A stretch of 20,236 nucleotides of DNA from a virus. The notes beneath the pieces are model-generated. The model saw nothing but the letters and a program-made list of their open reading frames with translations, was not told the origin of the DNA and did not search any database. The stretch is from positions 1 through 20,236 of the IMG/VR virus record IMGVR_UViG_3300033144_002171; one strand, given 5' to 3'. Made by a program: the position numbers and the translations under genes. Shown in pieces: positions 15,069 through 20,236 of this stretch. Numbering within the stretch: the first letter of the stretch is position 1; the number at the start of each line of letters is the position of its first letter.

Positions 15069-15100
15069 CAAAGATAAAGCAAAGAGAGTTCTTTTCAAAA
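15069..15100 (-). promoter_or_regulatory. Bacteroidetes-type promoter before the 100-residue small gene
   Basis: TATCTTTG at 15069-15076 ends 4 nt before ATG 15064. TTTTG at 15096-15100 lies 19 nt further upstream. This fits the Bacteroidetes consensus TTTG-N19-TAnnTTTG and is the best full promoter in the window. The -33 element overlaps the loop of the preceding hairpin. Transcription would start at or within a few bases of the ATG. Confidence 0.6.
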
Positions 15101-15103
15101 CTC
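15081..15103 (-). terminator. Weak hairpin after the 93-residue small gene
   Basis: On the minus strand GAGTT and AACTC pair (5 bp) around an 8-nt loop, followed by the T-rich stretch TCTTTGCTTT. The layout is the same as the hairpin at 14727-14757, but the T tract is interrupted. Confidence 0.35.
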
Positions 15104-15114
15104 CCTTAAACTAT

Positions 15115-15396
15115 CTATGCATTAACAATACTAGTAATTGCTTTCGGTAATGTAACCAACAAGTATGGATTCTGCCAACTTAATCTCAACGCAGCCATTA
15201 AGCTTTGTCTGATTTCTTGATACACATCTGCTCCTACTTGAGCCGCAGTAGTGATAGTTGTTGCAGTACCATCAGAATACGCAATAACAACCGTGGTTGC
15301 AGTTGCACCTGAAGTAGTAACTGTTTTAATATTGTTTACTGCTACTAATTGGTTTCCCATTACAGGAACGCCTTGAATTTGAAGAAACTTTTCCAT
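15115..15396 (-). CDS. Small beta-rich structural protein
   Basis: This protein has 93 residues. It starts MEKFLQIQGVPVMGNQLVAV, contains a Thr/Ala-rich beta hairpin (TVVIAYSDGTATTITTA at about 36-52), a helix DVYQEIRQSLMAALRLSW, and a last strand LLVTLPKAITSIV. It resembles small proteins that marine Bacteroidetes phages encode near the capsid and neck genes (from memory) and looks paralogous to the next gene. It stands alone: terminator-like hairpins lie on both sides and an A/T-rich leader of about 45 nt precedes the ATG. A high-copy head or decoration protein is a reasonable guess. Confidence 0.5.
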   Translation of the reverse strand: MEKFLQIQGVPVMGNQLVAVNNIKTVTTSGATATTVVIAYSDGTATTITTAAQVGADVYQEIRQSLMAALRLSWQNPYLLVTLPKAITSIVNA

Positions 15397-15416
15397 TCTT
15401 AAAAATTTTATGGATT

Positions 15417-15443
15417 AAAAAAAAGTTGGTTAAATATACAACT
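15417..15443 (-). terminator. Hairpin plus T run after the conserved GTG-start gene
   Basis: On the minus strand AGTTG (overlapping the TAG stop) and CAACT pair around a 10-nt A/T loop and run into about eight T. The 5-bp stem is short but the T tract is clean. Confidence 0.45.
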
Positions 15444-16206
15444 ATTTCTCTTCTTCTAATAATTTATTTAGCAATTCATAAGCTTCAATACCCTCATTAG
15501 TTTTAAAGTAGGCTACTGTTGCTTTATTAGGATGTTCATTTAAAGGCACAGTAAACATTCTTCTCTTATTGCCTTGAATATTAAAGTACACATCTCGGTT
15601 CTTATTCCGGGTGCGTAATAACCCTTTTGAAAATAGTTTAGCTACCATATTCTCAATCTGCAATTTAGGATCATTGGCAATCTCAATAAACTCTACAGGT
15701 TCATTTTCTGCATATAGCATTACATCACGCTTTATTTCGGCAGAAGACATATGTTCTACTTTTAAGCCTAACATCACCCTTGCAATCGCCTCTAATATAT
15801 CAATACTCATATCTTTAGCTAAAGTTTGAGCCTCTAATACTACGTTTATCTCAAGGAGATCATCCTGGGCATCACGCTCATTATTTACTTCTTCAAATAC
15901 CACCCCATTTAAAGGATGAATATCCATAAAGCGTTGCTTAACAATCTCGCCTTTTCTAACTACTAAAGAGCCATCATCAAAGATTATAGGTTCTAATATC
16001 GCATTACCATCCTGCTCATCTTCAAAAAATGATTTTTGGTTACTCGCAAAACGTAAAGCTCGTTGAGTATTGGTATCCGAATCTAAATGTAATAAGGGAT
16101 GTCTGTGAGTATGCCGGGTAGGTAGCATATAACATATAGGAGTGGACTTTGTTTTAAGCCTAAATATCCTATCTTTTGGTTGGTTTTTTTGTTTAAGTGT
16201 CTTCAC
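15442..16206 (-). CDS. Conserved phage protein downstream of the capsid gene
   Basis: This protein has 254 residues, read from GTG at 16206-16204 because the N-terminal KTLKQKNQPKDRIFRLKTKS and the following ICYMLPTRHTHRHPLLHLD segment look like real protein and match what I remember of homologues in marine Bacteroidetes phages. Further marks are FEDEQDGNAILEPIIFDDGS (about 80-100), a helix with RVMLGLKVEHMSSAEIKRDV, and a winged-helix-like C-terminal half (IENMVAKLFSKGLL, then DVYFNIQGNKRRMFTVPLNE). No enzymatic motif is visible. It sits between the terminator of the capsid gene and a second terminator, so it is probably expressed separately. The function is unknown; a head-assembly or virion role is the default inference. 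Confidence 0.55.
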   Translation of the reverse strand: MKTLKQKNQPKDRIFRLKTKSTPICYMLPTRHTHRHPLLHLDSDTNTQRALRFASNQKSFFEDEQDGNAILEPIIFDDGSLVVRKGEIVKQRFMDIHPLNGVVFEEVNNERDAQDDLLEINVVLEAQTLAKDMSIDILEAIARVMLGLKVEHMSSAEIKRDVMLYAENEPVEFIEIANDPKLQIENMVAKLFSKGLLRTRNKNRDVYFNIQGNKRRMFTVPLNEHPNKATVAYFKTNEGIEAYELLNKLLEEEK

Positions 16207-16223
16207 TTTGATTTGATTTAATT
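16207..16223 (-). promoter_or_regulatory. A/T-rich leader shared with the scaffold-like gene
   Basis: The 17 nt before the GTG read AATTAAATCAAATCAAA. The spacer before the scaffold-like gene reads AATTAAATCTAATCTAAT, the same at 15 of 17 positions. Both directly touch the start codon, which suggests a translation-enhancing leader. Confidence 0.4.
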
Positions 16224-16230
16224 TGATTTA
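16211..16230. repeat. 10-bp tandem repeat in the spacer
   Basis: ATTTGATTTA occurs twice, head to tail (16211-16220 and 16221-16230), overlapping the leader of the GTG-start gene. It may be a small local duplication. Confidence 0.6.
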
Positions 16231-16264
16231 AAATAAAAAAATGGGAGGCTTTTACCCCTCCCAT
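16231..16264 (-). terminator. Rho-independent terminator after the major capsid gene
   Basis: On the minus strand ATGGGAGG and CCTCCCAT form a perfect 8-bp G/C-rich stem (16257-16264 with 16241-16248) around an 8-nt loop, followed directly by TTTTTT-A-TTT. It lies about 20 nt after the capsid TAA. This is the strongest terminator in the window. Confidence 0.85.
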
Positions 16265-16285
16265 CTACTTTTCACACACTAGGAC

Positions 16286-17743
16286 TTATACTCCACCAGC
16301 ATTCTGGAATAAGAAGAAGTTGTTTGCTCCAAGAGTACAAAGACATCTTTCAGAAAGAAAACTAACATTCATTTCATCAATGGTGCTAGTCTGCGCTCCT
16401 CCTGCAGAACCTGTAATCCAAGATTTATATCTTCTGTCTTCAGTTTCAGATGCTCTATATCGAACGTGTAGGAAAGGTCTTTTAGCATTTTTACCAAGAA
16501 TTTGGTCGTAAACGCTAGTAGAACCCGCAGGGACTAATACCCCGTTGATAGCTCCTCCATCGATATCACCTCTTAAAGTCGCATCGTTAAGATACTTCCA
16601 ATCGGTTTTGTAGAACTCATAGCCTCTTTTAAAGCCGTGGAAACCAAGATTTAATGCCATATCCTCATCATTGTCGAAAAGACCATATGAAGTACCACCC
16701 GTACCATAAGAGTTTTGGGCTGCTAACATATCATCGATATCAAAACCGAATTGACGATTAACGAAAATAACATTTTCTTGAATGGCTCCCTGCTTATCAA
16801 GTCGTTGGATGATAGCATCGAAGTCGGCTAATGAAGTTGGGTTACCTCCTCCAAATACGTTACCTCTTGCTCCAATAGCATCGAATAAGCCTTGAGTACC
16901 AGCACTCTGTGGTAATGTAGATCCAGCTGGATACGCTGATGCAACCAAGAACGCTGCTGCTCCTGATGCCGTAGCTGCTGGAACACCCTCAATCATTGAC
17001 ATCTCAAGATAGTCATCGAATCTCAACCTAGTATCATGTTCAGATTTCAAATACCATAGATATCCCGTAGCTCCATTTTCAGAGGATATTTCTACCCATC
17101 CAATCTGTGCCATATCGGAACCTGCTACCGTATAGTTTTCTTTGATGATGATCGGTTTGTTGTCGAAGAACACATCTTCAGAATCAAGAGAGTCTAACAT
17201 TCCTTGTGATCCTTTTCTGAATTCTGAACCATAAACAAATACGGTCATTGTTCCAGCATTGAATCCTGCGGACTGTGCAGCCTCATAATAAGCTACTTCA
17301 AAAGCATCGGGAGTACCCGCTGCTGTGCCTGCTCCTACTGCCGTAACTATTGCTTTGTTGGAAGTGGTTCCTCCCTCTAAAGAAATAAAGATGGTTTGAC
17401 CCACTCTAAAGTTACAAGCAACTGCACCTGCTGTAATGTAAGGTACGTTAGTTGCTGCAGTAGCACCATCTGCCCCGGTTGTAGTACAACCCGTGTATTT
17501 GGTATGTAATCTGCCTTGTTCTGCCCATTTTACTAAATCCGAATTAGTTGGAAGTTCTGCTCCCACCATTCTTAAAAAAGCCGCTATTGTCCTATTTCCA
17601 TATCTCTCAAATTCTTTCTCATAGGTATCTGGAAGATACTGATTCAAGAAGTTGAAATTAGTTATATAGTTAGTCGGCAAAGTCGTTTTCTGTGCGGACG
17701 GGGTTAATGCATAACCCGGTATCGCTTGTACACCTGCTGCCAT
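16286..17743 (-). CDS. Major capsid protein (HK97-fold type)
   Basis: This protein has 485 residues. The N-terminus MAAGVQAIPGYALTPSAQKT is followed by a helical stretch NFLNQYLPDTYEKEFERYGN and TIAAFLRMVGAELPTNSDLV-KWAEQGRLH, which I recognise from major capsid proteins of crAss-like and marine Bacteroidetes podoviruses. Residues about 80-175 are a Gly/Ala/Thr-rich beta insertion (GQTIFISLEGGTTSNKAIVT), probably a surface domain. The middle (about 200-360) has the longer alternating helices and strands expected for the P and A domains, including DDYLEMSMIEGVPAA and IIQRLDKQGAIQENVIFVN. It follows the scaffold-like gene after an A-rich 31-nt spacer that lacks a Shine-Dalgarno site and ends in AAAATATC before ATG. 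The G/C hairpin just downstream fits strong separate expression. This is the most confident functional call along with the portal. Confidence 0.8.
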   Translation of the reverse strand: MAAGVQAIPGYALTPSAQKTTLPTNYITNFNFLNQYLPDTYEKEFERYGNRTIAAFLRMVGAELPTNSDLVKWAEQGRLHTKYTGCTTTGADGATAATNVPYITAGAVACNFRVGQTIFISLEGGTTSNKAIVTAVGAGTAAGTPDAFEVAYYEAAQSAGFNAGTMTVFVYGSEFRKGSQGMLDSLDSEDVFFDNKPIIIKENYTVAGSDMAQIGWVEISSENGATGYLWYLKSEHDTRLRFDDYLEMSMIEGVPAATASGAAAFLVASAYPAGSTLPQSAGTQGLFDAIGARGNVFGGGNPTSLADFDAIIQRLDKQGAIQENVIFVNRQFGFDIDDMLAAQNSYGTGGTSYGLFDNDEDMALNLGFHGFKRGYEFYKTDWKYLNDATLRGDIDGGAINGVLVPAGSTSVYDQILGKNAKRPFLHVRYRASETEDRRYKSWITGSAGGAQTSTIDEMNVSFLSERCLCTLGANNFFLFQNAGGV

Positions 17744-17774
17744 GATATTTTATTTTTTTGTTTTCAATTTAAAA

Positions 17775-18935
17775 TTATTTATTTGATCTTATTACTAGCC
17801 TAGACCCCATTTTTTCATTACTTAAATTGGTAACTTTAAATCCTCCTGAATTTACACTTTCTGGAGCTGATCTAACATTTGTCATATCAATGTTCTTCGT
17901 TTCCTTGGTAACATTATCAATAGCATCTGCTTTCCCTTGCTCATAAAAGAATTTTGCAAATCCCTCTGGATTCATAGCCACCGCTAACGAGCGATGATAG
18001 TTCCCAACATCATTTACAAATCCATCTTTATTGATGTGTTTGTTAACGAATCCCTCTAAATTAGCTTGTGATTTTCGCATCTGGTCACCACTTGCGGGTT
18101 TATAAACAACATTTTTATCGTCTGCTAGTTGGAATTCAAAACCTTTGAACTCATTAGTAAACAACTCATTTGTTTTATTAGCGAAATACTCTTGCCTCTT
18201 TTGAGTATATTCTTGTTGAGATTTAGAATCTTCAGCATACTTTTTATACGCCTCATAGCTTTTCGAATCCTCCTCTGAAAGGTCTTGTCCCCTAGACTCT
18301 AGTGGAACCAGATAATCTTTTTTTAGATTCTCAAAATGCTTTTTGGCTTTTGAAAGTTCTTGTTTTTTAGCTATCGTTCTCTTTTTCCCATCTCTCTCAT
18401 CATCATATTCGGGATCAAACCCAAATTTGTTTTCTAACTCAAAGGCTATATCCTCCTCATCTAAATGAGGTTGAGTCTGCCTCCAGAACTCGGCTAATAC
18501 TTTGTCGGGGTCAAGCTCGTCATAATTAGTATTTAATTTTACATAATCATTTAAGCCTCTCCCTGTGTCGTTCTTAAACTTCAAAAAGGCTTCGACATCT
18601 TCTGGGAGGTCTATTCCTTTTTCTTCTGCCTTAAAAAGTTCATCGATAGAGCTAACTTCTCTATCGTATTTCTCATTAATATATGAAAGAACGCTATTTT
18701 CATTTAATGGGTCTACAACTTCTTCGGGTGTCTCTGCGACTTCTTCAGTTGTTGCTGACTCGGTTGATACAGGCGATGACTCTACTTTAACTTCATTGGT
18801 GGTATCATTTACCACGACTTCTGATGTTTCGGTCGGAGTCGCTGTCTCTTGATCTTCTTTCAACAAAGTTGCCTCAACTTCTTGTTGAGATTTTGCCTCC
18901 GCATCGTCAAGAGATTTTACTTGAAACTCTGCCAT
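17775..18935 (-). CDS. Scaffold-like acidic coiled-coil protein
   Basis: This protein has 386 residues. Residues 1-85 are acidic and disordered-looking (Glu, Thr, Val, Ser). The middle, about 90-260, is helical and strongly charged, with KKRTIAKKQELSKAKKHFEN and SKSYEAYKKYAEDSKSQQEY of coiled-coil type. The C-terminal third has NEFKGFEFQLADDKNVVYKP and ends in a basic MGSRLVIRSNK. An acidic N-terminus, central coil and basic C-terminus, with the gene sitting between portal and major capsid genes, fit a scaffolding protein whose basic end docks onto capsid subunits. Identification rests on position and composition; a minor capsid protein is the alternative. Confidence 0.6.
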   Translation of the reverse strand: MAEFQVKSLDDAEAKSQQEVEATLLKEDQETATPTETSEVVVNDTTNEVKVESSPVSTESATTEEVAETPEEVVDPLNENSVLSYINEKYDREVSSIDELFKAEEKGIDLPEDVEAFLKFKNDTGRGLNDYVKLNTNYDELDPDKVLAEFWRQTQPHLDEEDIAFELENKFGFDPEYDDERDGKKRTIAKKQELSKAKKHFENLKKDYLVPLESRGQDLSEEDSKSYEAYKKYAEDSKSQQEYTQKRQEYFANKTNELFTNEFKGFEFQLADDKNVVYKPASGDQMRKSQANLEGFVNKHINKDGFVNDVGNYHRSLAVAMNPEGFAKFFYEQGKADAIDNVTKETKNIDMTNVRSAPESVNSGGFKVTNLSNEKMGSRLVIRSNK

Positions 18936-18953
18936 ATTAGATTAGATTTAATT
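18936..18953 (-). promoter_or_regulatory. A/T-rich leader before the scaffold-like gene
   Basis: The whole spacer between the portal TAA and the ATG is AATTAAATCTAATCTAAT. It nearly repeats the leader at 16207-16223. No Shine-Dalgarno sequence is present. Confidence 0.4.
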
Positions 18954-20236
18954 TTAGTATTTAGTATCCATTAAAGCAAAGTTAATATTTTGTTGAGTGT
19001 TTTGTTGAGATATGCGACTTTCTTTAGCTACTTCCCTCTCGGACTCTCTTTGTTGAAGAGCATCTGCCTCAACTTTCTTTAATTGCATCTGCATTTGAAA
19101 TTCAGTCTGCATAAGTTGTTGTTTAAGATCTTTTTCTGCCGTTAACTTTTCTATCTGAAAAGCCGCCTCTGCTTGTTCTATTTTTATTTTGGCTTGGGTC
19201 TCCATTTCTAATAGTTGCATTTTAGCTTGAGATGCCGCTTGTTGAGACTGCATATTTATCTGCGACTGCATCTGCATTTTCTTTTCTTCAGCCTCCTGGT
19301 CTTGTTTAGCTTTCTCTTTACGTTTAACCTTTAATAACTCATTGGCTAGTTTTAAATTAGAAAGCATTCGGATATCGATAGCATCTTCTAAATTAATACT
19401 ATCTTGCTGTAATGCCATTTGAATATTAGCCTCAAGCTGGGCTTTCTCCTCTTCATCCGGGCTTACTTCAATAAAGATTCCAAAGTCATGGAGATATAAA
19501 TCATTAATGGATTCCAAGAGTTTAATATTATATTTCCCAATTTGATTAGCAAATTCTTCACGGAAAGGAGCAAACTCTAATATATCGGACATCCTAATAG
19601 ATAAACATTCTGCTAGGTGTTTAGTAATAAAAAGACTGCCATCTAAAATGTGTCTAGTAGCAGTATTAGAATTAAGGGCGGCTAATTTCTGAAGTCCTAC
19701 CAATGAATTAGGGTCAGGAGTAGATGCATCTCTAGCTTCATTGAGTCCCGTTACATCTCTTATCATATTTAAATAGTGATTGTAACTATTTATGAGACTT
19801 GTAATTTTGGCTTGACCGCTATTGGCATTTAGTTCTTGAATTGGAATTTTAGCGTGATTATATTCCCCATCTTGCGTAAAGCTCCTACCAATAACACTAC
19901 CCGTTTGAAAATATAGTCTTAATGCATCTTCGGGATTATAGGCGGCTCCCGTTCCAAGATCGACTTCATTTAAACCATCGGCATCAATGAATACCCCATC
20001 TGGAACCACTCTTTGCAATACTTGTTGCAATTTGAGGTGAGTCATCTGTATTAAATCTGCAAAAGGAATCATTCTTCTTACTAAAGATTCAATGACTCCT
20101 TTATACATTCTAGGCGCACACGCCACATAATTAGGTTTAGCATACTGACTAGCAGATTGAGGTCGCACCATATTTTTTGCTAACTCCCACTTTAATAGAT
20201 AATTACTTCCTAATACCATGATGCCATCATACCATA
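18954..20236 (-). CDS. Portal protein, C-terminal part (N-terminus outside the window)
   Basis: The frame is open through the window edge: upstream of the ATG at 20219 the codons read Trp-Tyr-Asp-Gly-Ile, which continue the protein sensibly, so that ATG is internal. About 426 residues are seen. Recognisable stretches are KNMVRPQSASQYAKPNYVAC, RMYKGVIESLVRRMIPFADL, VVPDGVFIDADGLNEVDLGT and LRLYFQTGSVIGRS, matching portals of crAss-like and marine podoviruses as I remember them. From about residue 300 (counted from ATG 20219) to the end is a Gln/Met/Lys/Glu-rich coiled coil (KQDQEAEEKKMQMQSQINMQ and onward), the kind of helical barrel that lines the portal tunnel or reaches into the head. The dodecameric portal is the DNA entry and exit point and nucleates head assembly. 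The next gene is the scaffold-like protein. Confidence 0.8.
   Translation of the reverse strand, partial: WYDGIMVLGSNYLLKWELAKNMVRPQSASQYAKPNYVACAPRMYKGVIESLVRRMIPFADLIQMTHLKLQQVLQRVVPDGVFIDADGLNEVDLGTGAAYNPEDALRLYFQTGSVIGRSFTQDGEYNHAKIPIQELNANSGQAKITSLINSYNHYLNMIRDVTGLNEARDASTPDPNSLVGLQKLAALNSNTATRHILDGSLFITKHLAECLSIRMSDILEFAPFREEFANQIGKYNIKLLESINDLYLHDFGIFIEVSPDEEEKAQLEANIQMALQQDSINLEDAIDIRMLSNLKLANELLKVKRKEKAKQDQEAEEKKMQMQSQINMQSQQAASQAKMQLLEMETQAKIKIEQAEAAFQIEKLTAEKDLKQQLMQTEFQMQMQLKKVEADALQQRESEREVAKESRISQQNTQQNINFALMDTKY

Noticed and set aside
15065-15082. TTG start giving a 106-residue version of the small gene
   Set aside because: The extra six codons overlap the TATCTTTG promoter box; the ATG at 15064 gives a natural start.
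18977-18984. TAACTTTG box near the end of the portal gene as a promoter for the scaffold gene
   Set aside because: It is inside coding sequence, 41 nt from the start and without a -33 TTTG; chance is likely in A/T-rich DNA.
20217-20219. ATG as the start of the portal gene
   Set aside because: The frame is open upstream to the window edge with sensible residues, and known portals are much longer; the window simply cuts the gene.
1-20236. Reassigned stop codon, as in some crAss-like phages
   Set aside because: TAA, TAG and TGA each end genes at sensible points and no gene needs read-through.

Overview
The window reads as part of the structural-gene block of a tailed, podovirus-like phage of a Bacteroidetes host. 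The best match is a crAss-like virus (Crassvirales) or a close marine flavophage relative. The reasons are a portal – scaffold-like – major capsid – ring/tail-tubular – giant tail ('muzzle'/stabilisation) order, a BACON domain fused to that giant tail protein, repeated TAnnTTTG boxes (the Bacteroidetes -7 promoter element) just upstream of start codons, and A/T-rich leaders with almost no Shine-Dalgarno sequences. The family calls rest on remembered sequence resemblance and gene order; no database search was possible. All genes lie on the minus strand, so transcription runs from high to low coordinates. TAA, TAG and TGA all end genes, so the standard bacterial code fits. No tRNA, CRISPR array, integrase or insertion sequence was seen.

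In transcription order, the head module comes first. It holds the C-terminal part of the portal (cut by the window edge), a scaffold-like acidic coiled-coil protein, the major capsid protein closed by a clear rho-independent terminator, a conserved protein of unknown role starting at GTG, and two small beta-rich proteins that look like tandem paralogues. Each of the two small genes is followed by a similar terminator-plus-promoter spacer. The neck and tail module follows: a ring-type protein, a second ring/tail-tubular protein joined by stop-start overlap, and a protein of 2195 residues. That giant carries the conserved muzzle region, a BACON domain, a putative Ig (He_PIG) domain, several Cys-capped repeats, and long threonine tracts near its C-terminus.

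Next come a trimeric-fibre-like protein, a glycosyltransferase-like protein with a DxD motif, a separate small protein that resembles the usual C-terminal module of the muzzle protein, and a GNAT-like acetyltransferase. The block ends with proteins of internal-virion type: a 190-residue Ala-rich protein, a 695-residue protein with a short S74-like C-terminus, and an incomplete gene whose reading frame breaks at a run of 11 A.

The parts most worth a second look are the apparent splitting of the muzzle protein with a BACON/Ig/repeat display arm in its place, the fibre-adjacent glycosyltransferase that could act on the Thr-rich linkers (a hypothesis), the duplicated small-gene/terminator/promoter cassettes, the A11 frameshift, and a shared 17-18 nt leader before two head genes.
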